DNA from: Acidimicrobiia bacterium
Lineage (GTDB): Bacteria; Actinomycetota; Acidimicrobiia; IMCC26256; JAENVU01
Assembly (NCBI GenBank): GCA_017882945.1
Contig: JADGON010000353.1
Location: 1-7,310 of the forward strand
Length of the DNA stretch: 7,310 bases
Direction of reading: 5' to 3'
The stretch's first letter is position 1, and the number at the start of each line of letters is the position of its first letter. Positions 1 through 6,963 of the stretch are shown piece by piece. The notes beneath the pieces are model-generated. The model was given only the letters and a program-made list of their open reading frames with translations. It ran no database searches and was not told where the DNA came from. The position numbers were made by a program, and so were the translations under genes.

Positions 1-948
1 GTCGGCCGATCGATAGATCTCCCGCAGCGGAGCGTCGATCACGGTTCCCAGCGACGTGGTGCTGAGGTCCCAGGCCCCGGCGCGGTCACCCTGCCAGGCA
101 CCGGTGTCGGCCAGCAGCTCGCGCGCCGTCGTGGCCACGAACTGTGCGAGCGCCGGGTGCTCGCTGAGTCGGGCGCGTGGGTCGCCCGAGAGCTCGGTGT
201 CCAGGAGCCACGGGGTCCGTGGGTCGAAGGCCGTCAGGTCGACCGCCACGATGTCGCGTCCGTCGAGGACGAGGCGAGCGGTCCCGGGAACGGATCCTGC
301 GTCGACCAGGTGGGTGGGCAGCAGGCTCCAGGACGAGAGCAGAACGGAGGCGTCACGCACGGTCCGGTGCCTCAGCTGCGCTGCCACCACATCGAGCCAG
401 CGGCCAGAGCGGTCGTCCGGGCCGGCGGCGAGCAGCTCCCAGAGAGCGATCAGCTCAGGCTGGAGACCGGTGATGGCCAGCAGCTGCGGGGCATACCCGC
501 CGGCCCGGGAGAGATCGAGGACAGTCGGCCAACGGTCGTCGTCCGGGATCGCCCGAGGTGCGCGCGCGACCAGACCGAGCCCGTCGGACGCTGCCGCATC
601 GAGTACGACGGTCGGCGGCTGCAGCAGCAGGACGCCGGGTTGCAGCACGAGCACCGTCGGGTCGCCGTCGCCGTCGCCGGCGGCTCGAGCGAGGGCGGCG
701 CGGACCGCAGCCGGGTAGAGCGCGCGCGCCAGGGCGCGCGGTTCGTGGCGGGCGGCCGCCCGGTGCAGCTCGTCGATACCGAGGCCGAGGTCGGCCGGGG
801 AGAGCACCTCCTCGGAACGGACCGACTCGTAGCCGCCGTCGACGTCGAGGACGAGCGCGCGCGCGGATGGGCACCCGGAGACGGCGTGGCGCACGCTGGC
901 GCGGGTCAGGGCAGCGGTCTCACGCGTGCTCACGATCGCGATGTGCAC
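1..948 (-). CDS. Divergent GT-A-like glycosyltransferase-related protein, 3'-truncated by window edge
   Basis: The reading frame is open from a GTG at 948 to position 1 (316 codons, no stop), so the C-terminus lies outside the window. The start is supported by AAGGTGAG just upstream and by a typical N-terminal beta strand (HIAIVST). From memory of the family, the layout resembles actinobacterial glycosyltransferases that read 'DLGLD..ELHRMA', 'V.YLDPDI.V', 'FSG.DP..PHLLS', 'LSE.PALA' and 'GT..D..MR.LYR'. Here the matching stretches are DLGLGIDELHRAA (residues 53-65), VLVLQPGVLLL (99-109), TAFDPRTPWLL (239-249), LSEHPALAQF (261-270) and GTVIDAPLREIYR (301-313). The DPD-type metal/nucleotide-sugar motif is replaced by QPG (103-105), so activity is doubtful. 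No signal peptide or membrane segment is seen. It is transcribed away from the GT-C gene, as the first gene after the divergent intergenic region. The coding frame is secure; the family link rests on recalled motifs, not a computed alignment. Confidence 0.8.
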   Translation of the reverse strand, partial: MHIAIVSTRETAALTRASVRHAVSGCPSARALVLDVDGGYESVRSEEVLSPADLGLGIDELHRAAARHEPRALARALYPAAVRAALARAAGDGDGDPTVLVLQPGVLLLQPPTVVLDAAASDGLGLVARAPRAIPDDDRWPTVLDLSRAGGYAPQLLAITGLQPELIALWELLAAGPDDRSGRWLDVVAAQLRHRTVRDASVLLSSWSLLPTHLVDAGSVPGTARLVLDGRDIVAVDLTAFDPRTPWLLDTELSGDPRARLSEHPALAQFVATTARELLADTGAWQGDRAGAWDLSTTSLGTVIDAPLREIYRSAD

Positions 949-951
949 GGA

Positions 952-959
952 CTCACCTT
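952..959 (-). promoter_or_regulatory. Ribosome binding site for the 948 GTG start
   Basis: Minus-strand AAGGTGAG lies just before the GTG at 948-946, with AAGG about 7 bases from the start codon. It decides this start: a nearby GTG at 956-954 is in another frame that stops at 930, and no ATG in the frame gives a better N-terminus. Confidence 0.6.
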
Positions 960-988
960 CGCATGACCTCCAGCTGGGACCGGACACG

Positions 989-994
989 AGCCTA
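989..994 (-). promoter_or_regulatory. Possible -10 element for the left-edge gene
   Basis: Minus-strand TAGGCT sits about 40 bases before the GTG at 948, a plausible leader length. The -35 position reads AGGTCA or GAGGTC depending on spacing, which is a poor match to TTGACA. The call rests on the -10 alone. Confidence 0.22.
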
Positions 995-1061
995 CCGAGC
1001 GAGGCTGCCGGTGACCTCGTGGGCCGCGAGTTCGGTGCGATCCGGCCTGCGTCGCGTCGAG

Positions 1062-1067
1062 TATGCT
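1062..1067 (+). promoter_or_regulatory. Possible -10 element for the GT-C gene
   Basis: Plus-strand TATGCT lies 111 bases before the GTG at 1179 and would give a leader of roughly 100 bases. No recognisable -35 hexamer precedes it at the usual spacing. A second GTATGC occurs near 1090, so the assignment is weak. Confidence 0.18.
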
Positions 1068-1178
1068 CGGTCCGCGCCCTGCGGATTGGTATGCGCGCGT
1101 CATCCGCCTCGGCCCCGTTGTCGTTCGTCGACCGGGTCTGTTGTGGGCGGTCAAGGCGCGCCTCGGACGAGATGAGTT

Positions 1179-3500
1179 GTGGTGAAGGCAGGTGAAGGGA
1201 CGTCGCAGGCCGACGTCGCCGACGTCGCCTCCCCGAGCAAGGGCTGGGCGTTTGCCCGCACCTGGCGCCCTCTCGTCACCCGCCTGCTCGAGCCGCTTTC
1301 CGCGATGGCACTCTCGAGTGTCATGTTCGTGGTCGGTTTCGGCGGTGGCATCGGTCGGTTGTCCCAGCCGTTGGGCGGCGGAGATGTGCTCGCCGCATAC
1401 GGCGTGGGCAACATGTGGGCGTCGGGTGCACCATTCGGGAATACTGCCCTCGGCTATCCGTTCGGAACCGAGCTTCGGTACTTCCCGACAGCAGATGTTC
1501 TTCAGAATGCCTTCTCAGGCTTGTTCGTCGCGCTGACCGGGAATACCTTCTTCGGAACGAATCTGCTCTTCGCCGTCTCCTTCCCGATCACGACCCTCGC
1601 GGCGCTCTGGGTACTGAGGATCACTGGCCTCCGCGGGCCGATGGCGGTCTTCGCGGCCTTGGCCTTCACCGCGATCCCGTTCCACTGGATGCGGGCCGAG
1701 CACCTGTACCTGGCCACGATGTACTCGGCCGTTCTGGGTATCGGCCTAGCGCTGCTGGTGGGAACCGGAGAGGTTGCCCGGCGGCTAACCTCCAGGGGTC
1801 GTCTGCGGACCTGCCTGCCACTCCTGGGGATCGTCGTCGTCATCGCTCTGAGCGGCATCTACTACGCGTGCTTCACCATCCTGCTCTGCGCAGTCGCAGT
1901 CGTGTTCCGGGTCGCACGTGGCTCGAGCTGGCGGCACATCGTGGCGAGCGCGGCTCCGATGCTCGGGGTCAGCCTCTTCCTGGCCCTCGCTCTCGCTCCG
2001 GCGATCCTCTTCGTGCACAGCCACCCGGCCCTGAAGCCTGTCGCGGGGCGCCTGGTCGTCGAGTCGGTGGTCTACTCGGGCAACCTCGCGCTGGCGCTCT
2101 TCCCGAGCCCCGTGTCGCAGCTCCCGGGGTTCGGACCGGTCAACGAGTCGGTTCGTGGCTTCTTCGCGGCCGGCCAGCTCGCACCGACCTCGGGTGTCAC
2201 GATCTGGTCGAACTCAGGGTCGTTCTTCACGGTCGTGGCGATCCTCTTCGCCGGGGTCGGCCTGGTGCTGTCCTCGCGGCGAGCCATCAGGGCGCGGGCG
2301 GCAGGCTCGGCCGGCGCGCGCAGCACCAGGACGGAACAACCTGCGGTCGGCTTTGGCCTGGTCGGTACCCTGCTGGTCACGGTCGTGCTCTTCTACGTCC
2401 CGTGGGGGCTCAACGTCGTCTTCGCCTACGAGGTGTCGCCGCAGCTGCGAGCGTGGGACCGACTGACCCCGGTGTTCTTCATGCTCGTCTTCGTCGCTGC
2501 CGCCGTGGCCTGGCAGGCACTCGGCCTGCGCCCCCGGGCCACCTGGGTGTGGCCGCTGGTGGCTGTGCTTCTCGTGCTCCTCACCCTGGACGCGGTGGTC
2601 CCGTATCGTGGCTACTTCGCCGAGATCGTCGCGACCAGCCAAGAGCGCCACACCACCGGATCGGAGTACGCGGCGAAACTCAATGCGGCCGTGCCGGGGC
2701 ATTGTGGGGTCCTCGCTCTGCCCTACATCGCATTTCCGGAGTCAGAACCTGTTGTCCAGATGGGCGACCACGAGCCGTACTGGCCGGTATTGACGAATAC
2801 CGAGAAAGAATGGTCCTTCGGCGCAATGAAGAACACGACGGCGAGTGCGTGGCAGGTGGATCTCGGCAACCGGATCGATGCCCGCGCGATCGGCGACCTA
2901 GAGGCTGGCGGCTTCTGTGCCGTGCACGTCGACCGCCGGGGCTACTCGCCGGCTGACGGCGATCGCGTCGTCGCGGAGCTCACGGCTCTTCTCGGCGCGC
3001 CGGTGGCGACCGGAGACGCGGGCAGGTGGCTCGCCTTCGGGTTGCCGACGCACGCGAAGGAAGGGTCGATCACTCTCGAGTCCATCGCGAGCGCTCCCGA
3101 CGAGCTCCAGACCTTCTACGTCCCGCCGGCGATCGAACCCACTGGTGCGACGGGACTGCCCGAGACCGACGCGTTCGGCGAATGGTGGTGGATCGGCGAC
3201 ACGCCCGTCACCTTCGACGTTCGATCAATCCGCGACTACGCCGATTTCGCCACGGTGTCCGCCGAGCTGCAGGCCGCGGACTGCGCAGCGCGGGATGTCG
3301 TGGTGAGCCTGACCTCGGGCGATCAGGTTGCGTCGACGACGATCAGTCTTGCTGCTGGGGAGACCCGACCCGTCTCGCTCCATCTTGATCGACTGACCAC
3401 TGATGCCGTGCTCTCGGTGACCGCGAAGGGTCCGACCTGTTCGGCCCCGAAGGACTCCCGGATGCTCTCCGTCGCGGTCAAGAACCCCGTCGCGGAGTGA
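1179..3500 (+). CDS. Polytopic GT-C-type membrane glycosyltransferase-like protein with extracytoplasmic C-terminal domains
   Basis: The protein has 773 residues. GTG at 1179 is the first possible start because an in-frame TGA lies at 1173-1175; the GTG at 1182 is an alternative. The Shine-Dalgarno is weak. A cytoplasmic tail (1-40) is followed by a membrane segment at about 41-58, then a loop with GGGD (D69) and a PFGTELRYFPTAD stretch (94-106). About nine or ten more hydrophobic segments run to about 474. This first-loop acidic residue plus many helices is the GT-C pattern, in which a lipid-phosphate-linked sugar is transferred on the outer face. Residues 475-622 form a soluble part with CGVLALPYIAFPE (509-521) and WSFGAMK (545-551), as I recall from uncharacterised YfhO-like/GT-C proteins. 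Residues 625-773 look like a beta-sandwich with C702 and C754 as a possible disulfide. It is a single-gene unit convergent with the GT4 operon. Acceptor and donor are unknown; the catalytic role of D69 or D106 is inferred. Confidence 0.85.
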   Translation: MVKAGEGTSQADVADVASPSKGWAFARTWRPLVTRLLEPLSAMALSSVMFVVGFGGGIGRLSQPLGGGDVLAAYGVGNMWASGAPFGNTALGYPFGTELRYFPTADVLQNAFSGLFVALTGNTFFGTNLLFAVSFPITTLAALWVLRITGLRGPMAVFAALAFTAIPFHWMRAEHLYLATMYSAVLGIGLALLVGTGEVARRLTSRGRLRTCLPLLGIVVVIALSGIYYACFTILLCAVAVVFRVARGSSWRHIVASAAPMLGVSLFLALALAPAILFVHSHPALKPVAGRLVVESVVYSGNLALALFPSPVSQLPGFGPVNESVRGFFAAGQLAPTSGVTIWSNSGSFFTVVAILFAGVGLVLSSRRAIRARAAGSAGARSTRTEQPAVGFGLVGTLLVTVVLFYVPWGLNVVFAYEVSPQLRAWDRLTPVFFMLVFVAAAVAWQALGLRPRATWVWPLVAVLLVLLTLDAVVPYRGYFAEIVATSQERHTTGSEYAAKLNAAVPGHCGVLALPYIAFPESEPVVQMGDHEPYWPVLTNTEKEWSFGAMKNTTASAWQVDLGNRIDARAIGDLEAGGFCAVHVDRRGYSPADGDRVVAELTALLGAPVATGDAGRWLAFGLPTHAKEGSITLESIASAPDELQTFYVPPAIEPTGATGLPETDAFGEWWWIGDTPVTFDVRSIRDYADFATVSAELQAADCAARDVVVSLTSGDQVASTTISLAAGETRPVSLHLDRLTTDAVLSVTAKGPTCSAPKDSRMLSVAVKNPVAE

Positions 3501-3523
3501 TTCGTCCCGCGGCGCGCGACTGT

Positions 3524-3552
3524 CCGGTCGGCAAGCGTTCGCGGCTGACCGG
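3524..3552. terminator. Inverted repeat between convergent genes, possible bidirectional terminator
   Basis: CCGGTCGGC (3524-3532) pairs with GCTGACCGG (3544-3552) as a 9-base-pair stem with one G-U pair on the plus strand and an 11-base loop. It lies 23 bases after the plus-strand stop and 18 bases after the minus-strand stop, where a shared terminator is expected. There is no T-run on either side, as is common in high-GC actinobacteria, so termination is inferred from position and stem only. Confidence 0.5.
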
Positions 3553-3570
3553 CGAGCGCACGGGCATGCG

Positions 3571-4893
3571 TCAGGCCAGGTCGAACAGGTCGAAGCTCAG
3601 GTCGGTGACGGCTTCGACCACGGCCGGCTCCCGGTTCAGCCCGAGCCGTCGCAGCCGCGCCCCGATGTCGCTGCTCAGGTGGGTGAGTGGCTTGGTGGCC
3701 ATCGCTCGTTCGCCGGCCTCGAACAACGCGGCGGCGTAGCGGCCCGCCGTCCGTTCGCTCAGGACGTAGTCGCGCGCTCGCTGCCCGCGGCGCGCCCGCT
3801 CACCCTCGTCGTCGACGAGGAGCCGGAGCGCCACGCGCAGGCCTTCGCGCGCGTCCTCCGGATCGACCTTCAGCGCGATGTCGTCGGGAAGCTCGGAGTA
3901 GTGCGCGTGGTCGAAGACGACCACGGGGGTGCCCGACAACAACTGGGTCAAGACGCTCGCGGACTGCCCTTCGAGCACCGGATCCCTGAGCGCCGCCGCG
4001 ATGTCCGCGCGCGCCAGGATCTCTTGAAGGAGGGTGTCCGTGACCCGGCCCGCGACGGCGAAGTGGTCCTGGAGCCCGAGCGTCCGGGCGAGCTGGAGGA
4101 GCTCGGAGCGGGCGCCGTCGTCGGCCGGCCCGACGCACCACAGGTGGAGACGGGCCGAGAGCACGTCGTCGTCGGCGATCGCCTGGAGCAGCAGGTCGAT
4201 GCGTCGATTGGCGTTGACCGAGCCGACGGTGACCAGCAGGAGGGCATCATTCGGCAGCCTCTGCACGAGCCGCGACGAGGTCGACGTCTGATTGGCGTCG
4301 AAGCCCAGCCGAGTCGACGGGACCGGCAGCGGGGCGACGGTCACGGCTCCCAGGGTGCGTCCGTCGACCCGGCGGGCATGCCACTCGGAATGCACGACCG
4401 CGCCGAGACTGCGCTCCGTCGCGATGTCGTGCAGCGGGACCCGCGCGCAGAACTTCAGCCATTCGTCCGGACTGCCCAGGCTGCGCGGGTTGCGAAGGAT
4501 CTGCGCGGACTCCGGTCCGAACTCGGCCTCAACTCGTCGCAGCAAGAGCTCGAACTCGTCGGACTCGATCGCGGCGTGGCGGATGAGATTGGTCAAGGAC
4601 GCGTCGTGCAGCACCACCAGGCCGGGGAGCCGCTGCGCCAGGGGCAGGATCCGGGCGTGCCACGGGCTGTCCCCGAGGACGAAGACGGCGAGGTCGTAGC
4701 GTGCCAGAGCGTTCAGGACATCGGTATCGGCGTGATCGTACGGCCTGACCCGCACCGGGCACGGGCGGGTGCTCGCCTCCGACGGGCACCACACCTCGAG
4801 GTCCCACCATGCGCTCAGATCGGGGATCGCCTGGGTCATGACGTCCGCGATGGCGCTCTCGGGCGACATCGGCGTGACCATCGCAACCTTCAT
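3571..4893 (-). CDS. GT4-like (GT-B fold) glycosyltransferase, last gene of the operon
   Basis: The protein has 440 residues and should move a sugar from a nucleotide-sugar donor to a glycan acceptor in the cytoplasm. The N-terminal Rossmann half starts MKVAMVTPMSPESAIAD and carries FVLGDSPWHA (71-80), VVLHDASL (93-100) and VVHSEWHARRV (166-176), all typical of the acceptor half in this family. The donor half has VGSVNANRRIDLLLQAI (223-239), a loop at DPVLEGQSASVL (304-315) and SELPDDIALKV (333-343). In the usual EX7E motif a second glutamate would fall at 316, but threonine is present; related proteins as I recall them read GETSG..L.AL, so this may be a subfamily trait. About 40 residues after the fold (400-440) are less conserved-looking. 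ATG at 4893 overlaps the previous stop as ATGA, with GAGGAG 8 bases upstream. Substrates are not predictable. Confidence 0.92.
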   Translation of the reverse strand: MKVAMVTPMSPESAIADVMTQAIPDLSAWWDLEVWCPSEASTRPCPVRVRPYDHADTDVLNALARYDLAVFVLGDSPWHARILPLAQRLPGLVVLHDASLTNLIRHAAIESDEFELLLRRVEAEFGPESAQILRNPRSLGSPDEWLKFCARVPLHDIATERSLGAVVHSEWHARRVDGRTLGAVTVAPLPVPSTRLGFDANQTSTSSRLVQRLPNDALLLVTVGSVNANRRIDLLLQAIADDDVLSARLHLWCVGPADDGARSELLQLARTLGLQDHFAVAGRVTDTLLQEILARADIAAALRDPVLEGQSASVLTQLLSGTPVVVFDHAHYSELPDDIALKVDPEDAREGLRVALRLLVDDEGERARRGQRARDYVLSERTAGRYAAALFEAGERAMATKPLTHLSSDIGARLRRLGLNREPAVVEAVTDLSFDLFDLA

Positions 4894-5915
4894 CGGGTCA
4901 GCTCCTCGATCACGCGGGTCCAGGACAGGTCGAGCTCGAGCGCGAGGGTCCGGGCGTTCTGACCCATCGCCCGCGCGCGGTCACGGTGCAGTGCCAGCTC
5001 GTCGAACGCCGCCGCGAGAGCCTCCGGTTCGGGTGCCGAGACCAGGCCGGTGCGCCCGTGCTCGACCAGGGTGAGTGTCCCGCCGGAGTCGGTGGCGGTG
5101 ATCGAGGGCTTGCTTGACATCGCCGCTTCGTAGCAGACGTAGCCGTAGGAGTCCTCGTCGATCGGGAGGTACACCGAGCCGATCGACCTAGCGATGAGGT
5201 CGAGCTTCTCCTCCTCGGTGATGAAGCGGGGGATGAGCTCGACCCGGTCGGCGACACCGGCGGTGGCGATCTCCCGCTCGATCTTCTCGAGAGTTGCGGC
5301 GTTGTCAGCCGCGCCGGCAACCACCAGCCGGTACCCGGGCCGCGCATGCCGCATGGCCTGGATCGCCAGGACCTGCCGCTTACCGTCCGAGATGCGACCA
5401 AGGGCGACGATGAAGCCTTCGGCCTCGTGGGTCCGGTAGGCCTGGTCTGCATGTGGCGGGGTCATCAAGACCTCGGCGGTGATCCCGTTGCTGCGGTGCA
5501 GCCGCTCCGCGACCACCGGGGAGATCGCGTAGAGCCGGGTCGCGCTGACGAACGCTCGCTTGTCCGCCGTACGGACGGCGCTGACGACGCGATCAAGGGT
5601 CGGGTCGGCCGGCCATCCGACGGGTGGCGTGTCGTAGGCCTGGCGGAACTGGTGCACCAACCAGATCACCAGATCCGGGAAGGGGATGAGGTACGCCGGG
5701 AACTTCAGGCCGATGACCCGGTCGACGTTCACCACATCGAGGAGCGACGCGGCGATCATTCCGTCGAGGATCTGCTCGGGAGTGTCTCCGAGAGGTAGCC
5801 GGACGAGCTCTGCCTCGTGTCCGGCGCGACGAAGCTCCAGGACGAGGCGGTCGGCCAAGAACTCCGCGCCGCCCCGGACGAAAGGAGCCGCGTTGTTGGC
5901 GACGAGCAGCTTCAC
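4890..5915 (-). CDS. GT4-like glycosyltransferase, paralogue of the upstream gene
   Basis: The protein has 341 residues from GTG at 5915. A longer frame reaches 6257, but that extension runs antisense-in-frame through the preceding gene and reads as low-complexity Arg/Pro/Gly, while GTG 5915 has GGGGAGG before it and starts a proper beta strand (KLLVANNAAPFVRGGAEFLA, with the glycine turn at 15-16). Family features are KFPAY (71-75), WLVHQFRQAYD (85-95), ALGRISDGKRQ (171-181) in the donor-half phosphate region, and LPIDEDSYGYVCYEA (250-264) followed by TDSGG (275-279). D255 to E263 has the spacing of the EX7E motif, with Asp in first place. It overlaps the upstream gene by GTGA and the downstream gene by ATGA, indicating translational coupling. 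It is shorter than many GT4 enzymes but both halves are present. Donor and acceptor are unknown. Confidence 0.93.
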   Translation of the reverse strand: MKLLVANNAAPFVRGGAEFLADRLVLELRRAGHEAELVRLPLGDTPEQILDGMIAASLLDVVNVDRVIGLKFPAYLIPFPDLVIWLVHQFRQAYDTPPVGWPADPTLDRVVSAVRTADKRAFVSATRLYAISPVVAERLHRSNGITAEVLMTPPHADQAYRTHEAEGFIVALGRISDGKRQVLAIQAMRHARPGYRLVVAGAADNAATLEKIEREIATAGVADRVELIPRFITEEEKLDLIARSIGSVYLPIDEDSYGYVCYEAAMSSKPSITATDSGGTLTLVEHGRTGLVSAPEPEALAAAFDELALHRDRARAMGQNARTLALELDLSWTRVIEELTR

Positions 5916-6961
5916 GCGTCCTCCCCGAGCAGGCGACGAATGACGTGCGGCCAAGCGATCTTGAGCTCGTCTCTGCGCATGAAGCTCTGGGCACCCATCC
6001 GCTCGGTCGCTTGCTTGTCCTCGTACAGACGGTCGAAGGCCCGCGCCAGGTCTCGGGCATTCGGCTCGGCGATCAACCCCTCCTTCTCGTGGCGGACGAA
6101 CTCCAGGGCACCCCCTGAGTCGCGCAGGGTGACGATCGCCTTGGCCGAGTGTGATGCCTCGAGGGAGGGATAGCCGTACGAGTCCTCGTCGAGCGGCAGG
6201 TACGCAAGGGCCAGGCAACGGGCGAGCAGGTCGACCTTTTCTTGCTCGGGGAGCCAACCGAGCTTGAGCTCGACGCGGTCCCCGAGGTTGTGCTCATGAA
6301 CGTAGTCGCTGATCATCTTGCCGAACTGGTCCGAGTCCGGCTTGCCCGCGATCACGAGCCGCACCGCAGACGTGGTGAAGCGCATCGCCTGGACCGCGAG
6401 GAACTGGCGCTTGATCGGCGTCACCCGGCTCGGGTAGAAGACGAAGTCGCCGTAGCCGTCGGTGTGGAAGCGCGAGGTGTCACCGCCGATCGGCGGAAAG
6501 AGGGGCTCGGGGTCGAGCCCGTTGAACTCCCTGACCCGGTCGCGCACGATCAGCGAGTTCGTGAACACGTCCCGCGACTCCCGCAGGCCCTGGTTGTCGA
6601 TCCGGCGGAGGGCCTCGCGGTACGCGACCCCCTCCGCATTCGCCGGAACGCCGCGGTACGGGGTGTCCCACAGGTCGAACAGCTGGCGGAAGTGGTGGAT
6701 GAACCAGGTCGCCTTGTTCTCGTGCCGGACGACGTGCGCGGGCCATCGGATCGCGACGAGCCGGTCCGCGCACCCGGCGAAAGGCGTGGCACGCAGGCCA
6801 ACCATGGCGGCGAGGGTCGGCCGTGGCTCGGTCGGGAAGGGGAGGTAGAACTCCTCGACCTCGTGACCGACGGCGCGCATGGCCTCAGCCGTCCAACGGG
6901 CGATCAGTCGACCGCCGCCGTCGATGTGCGGCACGGTGGTCGACGCGATGATGACGCGCAT
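5912..6961 (-). CDS. GT4-like glycosyltransferase
   Basis: The protein has 349 residues. It starts MRVIIASTTVPHIDGGGRL, a first Rossmann strand with a triple-glycine turn at 15-17. It carries WFIHHFRQLFD (86-96), SRVTPIKRQFLAVQAMRF (178-195), RLVIAG (201-206), the donor-site stretch LPLDEDSYGYPSLEA (255-269) and DSGGALEFV (281-289). D260 and E268 stand in EX7E spacing. These blocks match the next gene in the same order, so the two are paralogues. ATG 6961 is preceded by AGGAG (6974-6970) with 8 bases between, and follows the upstream stop by 2 bases. No membrane segment or signal is seen, so it should act in the cytoplasm or at the inner membrane face on a lipid- or polymer-linked acceptor. 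The sugar transferred cannot be told from sequence alone. Confidence 0.93.
   Translation of the reverse strand: MRVIIASTTVPHIDGGGRLIARWTAEAMRAVGHEVEEFYLPFPTEPRPTLAAMVGLRATPFAGCADRLVAIRWPAHVVRHENKATWFIHHFRQLFDLWDTPYRGVPANAEGVAYREALRRIDNQGLRESRDVFTNSLIVRDRVREFNGLDPEPLFPPIGGDTSRFHTDGYGDFVFYPSRVTPIKRQFLAVQAMRFTTSAVRLVIAGKPDSDQFGKMISDYVHEHNLGDRVELKLGWLPEQEKVDLLARCLALAYLPLDEDSYGYPSLEASHSAKAIVTLRDSGGALEFVRHEKEGLIAEPNARDLARAFDRLYEDKQATERMGAQSFMRRDELKIAWPHVIRRLLGEDA
5920..5926 (-). promoter_or_regulatory. Ribosome binding site for the 5915 GTG start
   Basis: Minus-strand GGGGAGG lies 4 bases before GTG 5915, inside the last codons of the upstream gene. It decides the start against the long in-frame extension to 6257. 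The start and the preceding stop share GTGA (5915-5912), so ribosomes finishing the upstream gene can reinitiate here. Confidence 0.7.
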
Positions 6962-6963
6962 GG

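Larger units (their letters stand above)
949..1178. other. Divergent intergenic region (230 bases)
   Basis: This lies between the minus-strand gene starting at 948 and the plus-strand gene starting at 1179, so it should carry promoters for both. Short frames crossing it give low-complexity Arg/Pro/Ser-rich translations and are not credible genes. On the minus strand TAGGCT (994-989) fits an actinobacterial -10 pattern (TANNNT). On the plus strand TATGCT (1062-1067) fits the same pattern. Neither has a convincing -35 at 16-18 bases. No strong palindrome or operator repeat was found by eye. Confidence 0.6.

Noticed and set aside
660..678. Short tandem GTCGCC repeat (three copies)
   Set aside because: It encodes Gly-Asp repeats on the minus strand within the coding frame and is in phase; such short repeats are common in high-GC genes.
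719..741. GC-only inverted repeat CGCGCGCC/GGCGCGCG
   Set aside because: It lies inside coding sequence, is made only of G and C, and is explained by Arg/Ala codons (ALARAL).
953..964. Tiny leader frame ATG-CGA-AGG-TGA on the minus strand before the left-edge gene
   Set aside because: GGAGG precedes it by only two bases, which is too close for normal initiation, and a three-residue frame is expected by chance.
157..966. Plus-strand 269-codon open frame
   Set aside because: It is antisense to the left-edge minus-strand gene, its product is Arg/Gly/Val-rich without a recognisable fold, and the minus-strand frame gives a coherent protein with a ribosome binding site.
1415..2956. Plus-strand 513-codon open frame inside the GT-C gene
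   Set aside because: It is an alternate frame of the membrane-protein gene; the product is Arg/Pro/Gly-rich and lacks hydrophobic segments, as expected of a high-GC shadow frame.
3679..4962. Plus-strand 427-codon open frame
   Set aside because: It is antisense to the GT4 gene with recognisable GT motifs. The translation is charged low-complexity sequence typical of the reverse strand of high-GC genes.
5916..6257. N-terminal extension of the 4890-5915 gene to a start at 6257
   Set aside because: The added 114 residues overlap the neighbouring GT4 gene in another frame and are low complexity, whereas GTG 5915 has a strong ribosome binding site and starts a proper Rossmann strand.
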